Origin: Lachnospiraceae bacterium
Lineage (GTDB): Bacteria > Bacillota > Clostridia > Lachnospirales > Lachnospiraceae
Assembly: GCA_017479285.1 (NCBI GenBank)
Contig: JAFVCL010000009.1
Coordinates: 30,248 to 94,247, forward strand
DNA: 64,000 bases
Direction: 5' to 3'
The notes under the pieces were generated by a model that did not search any database, was not told the DNA's origin, and worked only from the letters and a program-made list of their open reading frames with translations. Positions 28,301 through 36,234 of this stretch are shown one piece after another. How positions within the stretch are numbered: position 1 is the first letter of the stretch; each line of letters opens with the position of its first letter. The translations under genes and the position numbers were made by a program.

Positions 28301-28356
28301 CCGGGATCCGGTATTTCAGGAAAAGATAAAAGGGTATTTATATACAGGGAGACTAT

Positions 28357-29004
28357 ATGTCAGAGATAAAAATAGGCCGGATGGTGATCGGTGTTGCCGG
28401 GACGAACTGTTATTTTTTATATCGTGAGGGCAGGCAGGAGTGCGTCGTTATCGACGCTCCGGACAAGGGAAAGCAGATTGCGGAGACTTTAAGGAAAAAC
28501 GGATTTGAGCCTGTCGCGCTGCTTCTTACACATGGCCATTTCGATCATATCTGGGGGGCGAGTGAGCTAAGGAGCGCCGCGAGCCTTAAGATATACGCGC
28601 TGGACAGGGAGCAGGCTCTATTGGAGGACAGTACGCTCAATGTTTCCGCCCAGTCCGGAAGACCGGCGACTGTAAAGGTTAACAGATATTTATCCGACGG
28701 CGAGGAGATAGAGCTTGCAGGCATAAGGTTTAAGGTTATCGCAACCCCCGGGCATACTGCGGGAAGCTGTTGTTTTTATATTGAGGAAGCGGGAATGCTG
28801 GTCTCCGGGGACACACTTTTTCAGGAGTCCGTCGGAAGGACGGATCTGCCCACCGGAAGCGGTGCGGAGATAGGAAGATCCATAAGGGAGAGGCTGCTTT
28901 GTCTGCCGGAGGATACGAAGGTATATCCCGGTCACGGGGATGAAACGACTATCGGACACGAGAAAAAGTACAATCCTTTTGTAACCGATGGTGATATCTG
29001 GTAA
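28357..29004 (+). CDS. MBL-fold metallohydrolase (GloB-like)
   Basis: 215 aa, single metallo-beta-lactamase domain. The metal ligands are THGHFDHIWG (about 59-68), GHTAGSCCFY, SGDTLFQESVGRTDL and PGHGDETTIGHEK, in the order and spacing of the glyoxalase II-like YqgX/YcbL group. This gene sits between relA and hemZ in many clostridia. Substrate not determined; thiolester or persulfide hydrolysis is the likely class. Start ATG follows AGGGAG. Confidence 0.88.
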   Translation: MSEIKIGRMVIGVAGTNCYFLYREGRQECVVIDAPDKGKQIAETLRKNGFEPVALLLTHGHFDHIWGASELRSAASLKIYALDREQALLEDSTLNVSAQSGRPATVKVNRYLSDGEEIELAGIRFKVIATPGHTAGSCCFYIEEAGMLVSGDTLFQESVGRTDLPTGSGAEIGRSIRERLLCLPEDTKVYPGHGDETTIGHEKKYNPFVTDGDIW

Positions 29005-29037
29005 TACGGGGAGCTTCCCAAATACGGTAAAATATAA

Positions 29038-30609
29038 ATGGTTAATTATATAAAGATCAATCATGAAAAATACGGGTATGACATCCTTGCACTTTTTCAG
29101 TCCTTTTATCCGGAAAGCAGCTGGCAGCTTGTGTTTCCGGGGTGCAGGGAGCAGATTTCAGAAGAAGCCGAGAAGATCGGCTTTTTTGCTGAGCTTAATT
29201 TCGGGGAGGGTGAGAATGCTCCCGCGGAGGTGAAGTTAAAGAGGTATGTGGGTACGTCCGCGGAAGCAGAGGTATGTACTTACGAAAATATAACAGGCGC
29301 GGGGGAAAGGGATGCCGGTTCGGATGAAAAGGGATACATAGGCTCCGGGCGGGAGTATGATATTTTAAGATACCCGGGGGGACTGGGCGCGGACTTAAAG
29401 GAGGGCTTCGGAAACTGGCTCTACGACGAGCTTGTTAAGAAAACCGGAAGGACTCTGCCCTGGGGAACTTTAAACGGCGTCCGTCCGACAAAGCTTGCAT
29501 ACAGCCGTCTTGAGGAGGGAAGGAGCGATGAGGATATAGTTGATTACTATATAAACGAACGAAAGACCTCACGCTACAAGGCTGAACTTGCGCTGGATAT
29601 AGCAAAGAGAGAAAGAGAGCTTTTAAAGAATCTTCATCTAACCGATGGTTACAGTCTGTATATTGGTATTCCTTTTTGCCCCTCAACCTGCCTTTACTGT
29701 TCTTTTACCTCATATCCGATAGGTGCTTACAGGAAAGAGGTTGACAGATACCTTGATGCACTTATCAGCGAGCTTGAATTTGTGGCTGAAAAGATGAGGG
29801 GGAAGATTCTTGATACGATTTACATCGGGGGCGGAACGCCGACAACACTTTCCCCGGAGCAGCTTGACAGGCTGCTGGGAAGGGTGGCGCAGCTGTTTGA
29901 TACCGCCTTGCTTCGTGAGTATACCGTGGAGGCGGGAAGGGCTGATTCGATAACCGAAGAAAAGCTTAGAGTAATAAAGTCATACGGAATAACGAGAATA
30001 TCCATAAATCCCCAGACCTTTAACCAGGAGACCCTGGATTTTATCGGACGAAAGGCGAGCGTTGCCAGGTTGCTTGAGGTATGGCCCGTCGCCAGAAGTC
30101 TCGGTTTTGATAATATCAATATGGACATAATCCTCGGACTTCCCGGGGAGGGAGCTGCCGAGGTCGAAAACACAATAAGGATGGTAAAGCAGCTTAAGCC
30201 GGATTCCCTTACGGTCCATTCCCTTGCGATAAAGAGAGCGTCAAAGCTTGCGCAGTGGATAATAGACAACGGAAAGGAAACCATAAGAAATTCGGATGCG
30301 GTCATGGATATCGCCGCAAAGGGCGCAGAGGAGCTTGGGCTTGTTCCGTACTATCTTTACCGCCAGAAAAACATGAGCGGAAATCTTGAGAATGTGGGAT
30401 TTGCGGCTCCGGGCAAGGAGGGCATCTACAATATCCTTATAATGGAGGAGCTTCAGTCCATTCTTGCCGTCGGCGCGGGAACCGTCACAAAGCGCGTATA
30501 TTACGAAAACGGAAAGGTCAGCAAACTTACAAGGTGCGAGAATGTAAAGGAAGTCGGGATGTACTGCGACAGAATAAAAGAGATGATGGAAAGAAAGCTT
30601 GCCATTTAA
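29038..30609 (+). CDS. hemZ: Coproporphyrinogen dehydrogenase HemZ-family radical SAM protein
   Basis: 523 aa, longer than HemW because of a 200-residue N-terminal extension. Radical SAM motif CPSTCLYCSF (about 217-226) preceded by SLYIGIPF, then YIGGGTPTTL, RISINPQTFNQETL, FDNINMDIILGLPGE. HemZ proteins are annotated as oxygen-independent coproporphyrinogen III dehydrogenases, but many host genomes lack a full heme pathway, so the true substrate is unsure. 33 bp from the MBL gene; the apt-relA-MBL-hemZ order is conserved in clostridia. Confidence 0.88.
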   Translation: MVNYIKINHEKYGYDILALFQSFYPESSWQLVFPGCREQISEEAEKIGFFAELNFGEGENAPAEVKLKRYVGTSAEAEVCTYENITGAGERDAGSDEKGYIGSGREYDILRYPGGLGADLKEGFGNWLYDELVKKTGRTLPWGTLNGVRPTKLAYSRLEEGRSDEDIVDYYINERKTSRYKAELALDIAKRERELLKNLHLTDGYSLYIGIPFCPSTCLYCSFTSYPIGAYRKEVDRYLDALISELEFVAEKMRGKILDTIYIGGGTPTTLSPEQLDRLLGRVAQLFDTALLREYTVEAGRADSITEEKLRVIKSYGITRISINPQTFNQETLDFIGRKASVARLLEVWPVARSLGFDNINMDIILGLPGEGAAEVENTIRMVKQLKPDSLTVHSLAIKRASKLAQWIIDNGKETIRNSDAVMDIAAKGAEELGLVPYYLYRQKNMSGNLENVGFAAPGKEGIYNILIMEELQSILAVGAGTVTKRVYYENGKVSKLTRCENVKEVGMYCDRIKEMMERKLAI

Positions 30610-30702
30610 AATAAAATATACCGCAGATTGCGGTTATAGATATTACTATCATTCAGAGAGTTTAAGAGCAGACATAATACAGCGATTAAAAGGGTAAGGA
30701 AA

Positions 30703-31284
30703 ATGGAGATAAGGACAGCCACTTTGGAGGACGCAGCAAGGATTCTCGAAATATATGCTCCCTATGTGGAAAAAACAGCAATAACCTTTGAGACCGAGGT
30801 TCCGGATATTACAGAGATGAGGTCAAGGATAGAAGGGAAGCTTAAGGAATATCCATACCTTGTCGCCGTTATAGACGGAGAGATAGAAGGGTATGCGTAT
30901 GCGGGACATTTTCATGAAAGGGCGGCATACGACCACAGCGCGGAGGTATCCATATATATAACCGATGGTTATAAGGAAAGGGGAATCGGAAGAGCTTTGT
31001 ATGAGAAACTTGAGGAGCTGTTAAAGAAGCAGAATGTCTATGTCTGCTACGCGTGTATAGCATCAACCGAGAGAGAAAATGATGAAAATCTCACAGATGC
31101 GAGTATACGCTTTCATAAAAAAATGGGTTACGGGTTAGCCGGTACATTCACACACTGCGGTTATAAATTCGGAAAATGGTACAGTATGGTCTGGATGGAA
31201 AAACCGCTCTGTGAAAGACCGGCCAATCCCGGAGATTTTATTCCCTTTAAGAACAGCTCCTTATGGTTTCAATGCATGAAATGA
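30703..31284 (+). CDS. GNAT acetyltransferase, phosphinothricin acetyltransferase-like
   Basis: 193 aa, one GNAT domain of the Pat/Bar/YncA group: IRTATLEDAARILEIYAPYV at the start with TAITFETEVP, AEVSIYITDGYKERGIGRALYEKL (acetyl-CoA loop R-G-I-G-R-A around 93-98), and FHKKMGYGLAGTFTHCGYKFGKWYSMVWM at the end. Members acetylate small amines such as amino-acid analogues; a resistance role is only one possibility. RBS AAGGGTAAGG. Its 3' 38 bp overlap the 3' end of the convergent gene. Confidence 0.88.
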   Translation: MEIRTATLEDAARILEIYAPYVEKTAITFETEVPDITEMRSRIEGKLKEYPYLVAVIDGEIEGYAYAGHFHERAAYDHSAEVSIYITDGYKERGIGRALYEKLEELLKKQNVYVCYACIASTERENDENLTDASIRFHKKMGYGLAGTFTHCGYKFGKWYSMVWMEKPLCERPANPGDFIPFKNSSLWFQCMK

Positions 31285-31852
31285 TAAATATAATTGCTGC
31301 AACTGTTGCAAGAATTATTACAGCGATATAAACCCACATAAGAACTTTTGCAAAAACGCTCTTTTTAAACTTTACTCTTGCGATTATCATAAGTACCCAG
31401 GCGGCTATGTAAGACGCGCTTCCCACAAAAGAGGAAAGCTGGCTAAGGAAATTGCCCGCACTGCTTTCAAAGGCAGATGAACTTAGCGAAGACAGAAGTG
31501 CCTCCGGGATACCTATCAAAAGGGGACCGCCAACATATAGTCCGAGGGACAGAAAGCAGAGCAGAAGCTCGAGCTTTTTGTCCTTCTTTTCTTTTTCCGG
31601 GTCGTAGGGAGGAACAAACTGCGGCGGTATCTGGCCCTGCTGGTACATCGGCTGAGGGGGAATCTGCCCCTGCTGATACATCTGCTGCGGGGGAATCTGC
31701 ACCTGCTGGGATATCTGCTGCGGAGGAACCTGCCCCTGCTGGTACATCGGCTGCGGTGGAACCACAGGCTGCGTTTGAGGCTGCACGCCCACGCTTTGGG
31801 TGTAGGGGCTGCTCGTATTGTTTTCAACAGGTGTATAGTTATTAGTATCCAT
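31247..31852 (-). CDS. Membrane protein with Pro/Gln repeat N-terminus
   Basis: 201 aa. The first 95 residues are low complexity, with tandem copies of PPQPMYQQGQI-type 12-residue units, and carry no signal peptide. After a Lys/Glu-rich join (PEKEKKDKKLE), three hydrophobic stretches follow: LLLCFLSLGLYVGGPLLIG, ASYIAAWVLMIIARV and VLMWVYIAVIILATVAAIIFIISC. Function not recognised; such Pro/Gln-tail small membrane proteins are frequent in Lachnospiraceae and may organise at the envelope by self-association of the tail. RBS GGGAGAG. Convergent to the GNAT gene. Confidence 0.75.
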   Translation of the reverse strand: MDTNNYTPVENNTSSPYTQSVGVQPQTQPVVPPQPMYQQGQVPPQQISQQVQIPPQQMYQQGQIPPQPMYQQGQIPPQFVPPYDPEKEKKDKKLELLLCFLSLGLYVGGPLLIGIPEALLSSLSSSAFESSAGNFLSQLSSFVGSASYIAAWVLMIIARVKFKKSVFAKVLMWVYIAVIILATVAAIIFIISCIETIRSCS

Positions 31853-31918
31853 TTTCTCTCCCTTTTTGTGTTTACTGTCTGAGATTTATGTGCCGATCCG
31901 TGTATTTATGCATACCGT

Positions 31919-32686
31919 CTAATTCTTTTTGACTTTCCCCGGCTTAAACAAAACTCTGTCTGTCAGCTCTGTAAGCGTAATGGCAAATATCCCACAAACA
32001 ATGGCGAGGACCTGATTGTTTGAGATAAAACCGGAGGATGTGTAGTGGGATTCTCTAAGGTAATCCATACCGAACTTTGCGACAACCGATAAAGCTACAA
32101 CTATTCTCGAGGTTACAAGGCTTTTGCCTGTTTTAATAAAATATATAAGTCCGACAATAAATATTATAACAAAAATGACCGACTCGGACAATTGAACAGG
32201 AAATCTGCCGTCCTCCCCGTGATAGCTTATATTTGCAAAGCCGCGATATTCTATTCCGCTGCAACATCCGGTAACATGGCACGCTATCTTTGAGAGTCCG
32301 TACATAAGCGGCGCGCATATAACCCAGGCTGCGAACATTTCCTTCTCGTGATCCCTGTGTATAAAAAGCGAGATAAAGGCGCCGATAAGGAGTCCGAGAG
32401 CGCCGCCTGCTCCGGTAAATCCCAGGCTTTTATTATAAACAAAGGGATCAGTAGGAAGAAAAAGCCCGAAGGTTGTAATACACACAAAACAAAGAAGAGC
32501 TGTGTAAATGATGGTATTACGGTTAAGACCCGACCTGTACATTATAAGACAGGCCATAATAACTCCGGCGAGGATCCCACCCATAACTATTACAGAATAT
32601 AAAGGAAACCGCAGTTCCGGTATTGTAATCTGAAATATATTCGTATTCATAGAGAAAGTATAACTTAATCCCGGAGAAAAAGCCAT
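31919..32686 (-). CDS. Lgt-family membrane protein (diacylglyceryl transferase paralogue)
   Basis: 255 aa, at least six transmembrane helices, with the Lgt-family segments KIACHVTGCCSG, GRFPVQLSESVIFV and KFGMDYLRES. Lgt attaches diacylglycerol to lipobox cysteines at the outer membrane face. The strongly conserved Lgt segment HGG is GAGGALG here, so the key His is missing, which casts doubt on canonical activity. Start is uncertain: ATG 32686 gives a 12-residue lead without a ribosome binding site; ATG 32650 begins at MNTNIFQITIPELRFPLYS, where family members begin, but also lacks one. Many lipoproteins are encoded downstream, but the gene is not linked to them. Confidence 0.75.
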   Translation of the reverse strand: MAFSPGLSYTFSMNTNIFQITIPELRFPLYSVIVMGGILAGVIMACLIMYRSGLNRNTIIYTALLCFVCITTFGLFLPTDPFVYNKSLGFTGAGGALGLLIGAFISLFIHRDHEKEMFAAWVICAPLMYGLSKIACHVTGCCSGIEYRGFANISYHGEDGRFPVQLSESVIFVIIFIVGLIYFIKTGKSLVTSRIVVALSVVAKFGMDYLRESHYTSSGFISNNQVLAIVCGIFAITLTELTDRVLFKPGKVKKN

Positions 32687-32747
32687 AGTCTGGATGTATT
32701 ATTGCATAGTTATGAGGCGGATCCTTAAGTAGTGCATAAACCGGTCT

Positions 32748-33389
32748 TCAGCTTCTGGAGTTGTAGTCCTCATTGATCTCGGCGCACCAGTCTTCCTGTA
32801 TCGGCGCGCACGCCCGCATACAGCCCACAGCCTTTGATACGGTCTCATAGAGGACTTTTGTTCCCCTTTTGTCGGCATGGTAGTTTACTGCTCTGTCTGC
32901 GTCAATTCCGAAGTTGCCCGCGGTTTCCACAGAGTCGATATTGGCGCCGATAAAAAGAAACTCCCCTCCGGACTTTTTCTTTTTATTTACCATTTTCTTA
33001 ACTTCCTTTGAGGAATACTTTCTGCTGGCGTTTTCGAGACCGTCCGTGGTTATCACAAACATGACATGCTCGGGGACATCCTCCGGACGAATGTATTTAT
33101 GCACCTTCGATATATGCTTTATCGCTCCTCCTATCGCATCGATGAGAGCTGTACAGCCTCTGACTATGTAGTCGTCATCGGTCATTTTTCTTACTTCGGA
33201 CAGCTCTACGCGGTCATGGAGCACTTCGCTTACATTGTCAAAGAGGATAGTTGATACATAGCATTTACCATCCTGTTTTTTCTGCTTTTCTATAAGTGCG
33301 TTGAAGCCGCCTATAGTGTCGCTCTCAAGCCCTCCCATGGATCCGCTTCTGTCAAGAATAAATACAAGCTCGGTAATGTTGTTTCCCAT
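32748..33389 (-). CDS. VWA-domain protein
   Basis: 213 aa, one von Willebrand factor A domain. The MIDAS is DRSGSM (residues 13-18), with the later Thr in GCTALIDAIG and Asp in TTDGLENAS. No signal peptide or membrane segment, so cytoplasmic. The segment KYSSKEVKKMVNKKKKSGGEFLFIGANIDSVE is typical of stand-alone bacterial VWA proteins that work with ATPases or kinases in unknown ways. RBS ACGGAGG. It precedes the Lgt-like gene by 60 bp and follows the next unknown gene on the same strand. Confidence 0.85.
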   Translation of the reverse strand: MGNNITELVFILDRSGSMGGLESDTIGGFNALIEKQKKQDGKCYVSTILFDNVSEVLHDRVELSEVRKMTDDDYIVRGCTALIDAIGGAIKHISKVHKYIRPEDVPEHVMFVITTDGLENASRKYSSKEVKKMVNKKKKSGGEFLFIGANIDSVETAGNFGIDADRAVNYHADKRGTKVLYETVSKAVGCMRACAPIQEDWCAEINEDYNSRS

Positions 33390-33469
33390 AATGATTTACC
33401 TCCGTTTTTAAAATGTTTCCGGTTGTTTAACCTTATGTCTGCATTTTAACCAAAGAAGGCTTTTGAAAG

Positions 33470-33486
33470 GTCGCCCGTCAGGCGAC
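33470..33486 (-). other. Hairpin between the unknown regulator-like gene and the VWA gene
   Basis: GTCGCC (33470-33475), loop CGTCA, GGCGAC (33481-33486): perfect 6-bp stem. No strong T-run follows on the minus strand; possibly a weak terminator or mRNA processing site. Otherwise nothing is seen in 33390-33562. Confidence 0.35.
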
Positions 33487-33562
33487 ATTTGAATTTAGGG
33501 AAAATTATCCGCAGCTTCACACAGAGCAAGGTGCCTTGTGCATGATGAAAGCACAGGCGGCC

Positions 33563-34210
33563 TTACACGCCGAGCAGGGGCTGATCGAAGGAATAAAGGG
33601 CTTCATTTATCCTGAAAAAATCATAGTCCCTGTTTTTTATAAAATACTCGATTATAATATCGGATTTGCTGCTGTGGGAGAGGGCAAAGCCTGCCTTTGA
33701 AAGCATATCGTTTGCCTCCTCAAGGGGAAGCTCCAAGGCTATCGCAAAGGATATGGCGGTATTTTTACTTGGTCTGTAATGCATATCGCTTCGAATTTTT
33801 GAGAAGAGCTTGCGATCGATATTTGCTTTTTTATAACACTCGGCGTCGCTCATCCCCTTTTCGTCAATCTTTCTAAGAAGCATTTCGGAAAAGCTCTCGT
33901 CTACCGAATTGACAAGCTCGGACAGCTCCGGGGACAATTCATTTTCCTCATCAAAGGCGGGACTGCTGTCACAGGACCTGGCGGCGAAAAACGCAGCAGG
34001 GCGGGGGATAGAGCTTCTCCCGGAAGAAGCTAAATTGGAAGCTTTCGGAGTCCGGGGTGCAGAGGGAGCCTTAAGAAGCTTAAAACCATCCTCATCGGCA
34101 GTTTTACCGGCATCTTCATCCTCATAGTCAGCTTCATAAACAGACGCTATGTACTCGGACAGGTCTTGCATAATATCATCGGAAATATATTTTCTTTTGT
34201 TTTGAAACAT
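33563..34210 (-). CDS. Unknown soluble protein, C-terminal helix-turn-helix-like
   Basis: 215 aa from ATG 34210 (AAAGGAAACCGAT before it); a start at 34252 lacks a ribosome binding site. N-terminal 30 residues are acidic (SEYIASVYEADYEDEDAG), the middle (50-100) is Ser/Pro/Ala-rich and disordered, the last 115 residues are helical and begin SFSEMLLRKIDEKGMSDAECYKKANIDRKLFSKIRSDMHYRPSKNTAISFAIAL, which reads like an XRE-type helix-turn-helix (recognition part NIDRKLFSKIRS). That segment commonly accompanies VWA genes in Lachnospiraceae. A DNA-binding partner of the VWA gene is inferred. No signal peptide. Confidence 0.7.
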   Translation of the reverse strand: MFQNKRKYISDDIMQDLSEYIASVYEADYEDEDAGKTADEDGFKLLKAPSAPRTPKASNLASSGRSSIPRPAAFFAARSCDSSPAFDEENELSPELSELVNSVDESFSEMLLRKIDEKGMSDAECYKKANIDRKLFSKIRSDMHYRPSKNTAISFAIALELPLEEANDMLSKAGFALSHSSKSDIIIEYFIKNRDYDFFRINEALYSFDQPLLGV

Positions 34211-34284
34211 ATCGGTTTCCTTTCCGGAGCAGAAATTTTTAAAATAATACAAATGTATAATAGCATAAATCTATTAAAGAATGG

Positions 34285-34318
34285 TAGGCTTATGATATAC
34301 TCATATAGGATAAGCCTA
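34285..34318. promoter_or_regulatory. Inverted repeat before unknown gene at 34.4 kb
   Basis: TAGGCTTAT (34285-34293) and ATAAGCCTA (34310-34318) make a perfect 9-bp inverted repeat around an AT-rich 16-nt centre containing GATATACT. Operator-like; sits between divergent genes. Confidence 0.4.
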
Positions 34319-34368
34319 TCCGGAAATGAGAGTATGGCAGCAGGGTATTTTAAAGGAGGAAAAGCTTA

Positions 34369-35160
34369 ATGGACATTTTGGGAATGTGGGAACTGGTATC
34401 TATGGCAGGACTTGACACGGAAACCTTTGAGACAAAGTGGATGACCAATGAGGAATTGGGTCGGCTTCCGGATGATGATTATCAGAAGATGATGCACGGA
34501 TCGACATTTACATTTGATGAGGGCGGTAAGCTTAATGTTTTCTGCAAGTTAAATGTGCCTGCGGATACTACCCAGGAGGAAATTGATGAAGCCCTGAATT
34601 CGGGTGAGGTATTCAAAGAGGGGGATGATTATTTCACGGTTCGCCCGATGGCATGGAAGGAAGAAGGCGGAGTTATCAAGGTTGACAGCGGAGAGCGCGG
34701 TGAGGTATTCGGGGAGGCTATCGATCCCTGGAAAGAGGTCAAGGTTCTCGGAAATACGCTTATTATCAATGACCAGTACCAGATCGTAAAGATAGGGGAG
34801 ACTCCCACAGAGGTTAAGAAGACTGTCAAAGAGGTACGGGAGGTATCCGAGGAACTTAAGGCTGCCGCAGGAACCTACGAGCTTGTGTATTCAAAATTTG
34901 TCGGCGACCCCGATACGGCGAAAAATGACAAGGATGCATTCAAGCTTGTTCTTAATGACGACGGTACAGGTATGAGCTATCGCGATGACCTTGAGATAAA
35001 GGTTCCCTTCTGGAATGTGGAAGGCGGAGCCTTTGAACTTACCGAGAAATTTTTCGGGGAGATAGGGTATACCGGTACTCTTTCCGGCAGCGAGCTTAAG
35101 CTCTACAACGGAGATCCCGAGGCAGAGATAACCTGCTGCTATGTGTTTAAAAAGGCGTAA
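34369..35160 (+). CDS. Unknown beta-rich cytoplasmic protein, two lipocalin-like halves
   Basis: 263 aa, no signal peptide. Residues 1-150 start MDILGMWELVSMAG and hold FTFDEGGKLNVFCKLN; residues 165-263 restart with AAAGTYELVYSKFVGD and hold KLVLNDDGTGMSYRDDLEIKVPFWNVEGGAFEL. Both halves show the GxWxL...F..DG.G.....W...G..L pattern of small lipocalin-like/calycin beta barrels, so the protein is likely an internal duplication. Start has AAAGGAGGAAAAGCTTA. Its last codons share TTTAAAAAGGCG with the hydrolase remnant after it. Function unknown. Confidence 0.75.
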   Translation: MDILGMWELVSMAGLDTETFETKWMTNEELGRLPDDDYQKMMHGSTFTFDEGGKLNVFCKLNVPADTTQEEIDEALNSGEVFKEGDDYFTVRPMAWKEEGGVIKVDSGERGEVFGEAIDPWKEVKVLGNTLIINDQYQIVKIGETPTEVKKTVKEVREVSEELKAAAGTYELVYSKFVGDPDTAKNDKDAFKLVLNDDGTGMSYRDDLEIKVPFWNVEGGAFELTEKFFGEIGYTGTLSGSELKLYNGDPEAEITCCYVFKKA

Positions 35161-35168
35161 GATCTGAG

Positions 35169-35684
35169 TTGTGCTTAACGGTATTTAAAAAGGCGGATCT
35201 TTTGGCTGTTTTTGAGGATATCAGCAGTCTTTCCATGGTGGATGGCTCAAAGGTGTTTTTATTCGGCGGAAGCCAGGGCGGATTTGTGAGCACGCTTGCA
35301 GCCGAAGCGCTTAAGGACAGGGTACGGGCTCTCGTACTGTATTACCCCGCTTTGAATATTCCCGATGATTGGAGAAGGAATTTTAAAACGGCGGAGGAGA
35401 TTCCGGAAGAGACGGATTTCTGGGGGATGACCCTTGGGAAAAACTTCTTTGTGTCGATACGCGATTTTTATACCTTTGACAATATCGGAACTTACAAGGG
35501 CAATGTGCTTATAATATACGGCGACAAGGATCCGATAGTTCCGTCGGGAGCTATGGATAAGGCTGTGGAGACCTACGAAAACATTGAACTTGAGGTACTT
35601 CCGGGAGAAGGTCACGGATTTACCCCGGAAGGAGGAAAGAAAGCTGTTTCAAAGGTGATAGAGTTTATAAAAGCAAACAGTTAA
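35169..35684 (+). pseudogene. Alpha/beta hydrolase remnant lacking its N-terminus
   Basis: 171 codons open. Nucleophile elbow GGSQGG, acid region IIYGDKDPIVP and catalytic His in GEGHGFTPEGG match the serine hydrolase/dienelactone-type group, but the first 90-100 residues (oxyanion-hole region) are missing, and reading begins at DLLAVFEDISSL. The sequence joins just after a 12-bp TTTAAAAAGGCG that also closes the previous gene (35146-35157 and 35184-35195), a likely deletion joint. No ribosome binding site before the GTG at 35169. Judged non-functional. Confidence 0.7.
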
Positions 35685-35740
35685 GGCAGCGCTGTTCGCG
35701 GTGATGCAGCATCCCCGCAAGGAACAGGAAAGGAAGGAAG

Positions 35741-36154
35741 ATGGCCTCAGGAAGTCTGCTCCAGTTTATTACGAGGGAGGATTTTTACTTTAAGGGCATA
35801 CCGAATATGGGCTTCTACGGCCAGTTTGAGCCCCTTGTTCAGGGATATTCCTGCGCGGAGTCTCCCTTCTGGCTCGGGAAGATATTCCTGTGTCTTGATC
35901 TTCCGGAGGAGCATCCCTTCTGGAGCGGGGAACGAAAGGAAGTTCTTTACAGAAGGCAGTTTTTTACTTATACTCTCACAAGGGAATGTCATTGGATGCA
36001 GGCTGTAAGCCTTGCCGATTTTCCGGTTCCGAAGGGTATATTCAGGGCGGACAGGCTGAGGCTGTTCAGGGTCCCTGTTCTTATAACCCTGGGGCATGGG
36101 GATTCCCGGATAAAAGTACCGCTTTATTTAATTACAGCTGTAATTATTCCGTGA
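35741..36154 (+). pseudogene. DUF2264 fragment
   Basis: 137 codons. SGSLLQFITREDFYFKG, MGFYGQFEPLVQGYSCAESPFW and LPEEHPFWSGE match the later middle of DUF2264 proteins, which are over 600 aa and occur in pectin/heteropolysaccharide loci. Both ends are gone; after 36080 the reading has no family resemblance. A purine-rich AGGAAAGGAAGG precedes its ATG, but this is probably chance. Together with the preceding remnant it marks a decayed polysaccharide locus beside the live GH43 and GH113 genes. Confidence 0.7.
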
Positions 36155-36234
36155 AGGGCAAGGGAACATGTACGGCACAGGCAATCGTTCTTAAGGGATA
36201 TGACAGCCTTGGAAGGAAAAATCAGTTTGTAGGT

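Noticed and set aside
30620-30634. ACCGCA-GAT-TGCGGT hairpin after hemZ considered as terminator
   Set aside because: Six base pairs and no T-run; not distinguishable from chance.
35986-36234. Upstream N-terminal extension of the MATE gene
   Set aside because: The added 83 residues resemble no family and run across decayed DUF2264 DNA; family start is at 36235.
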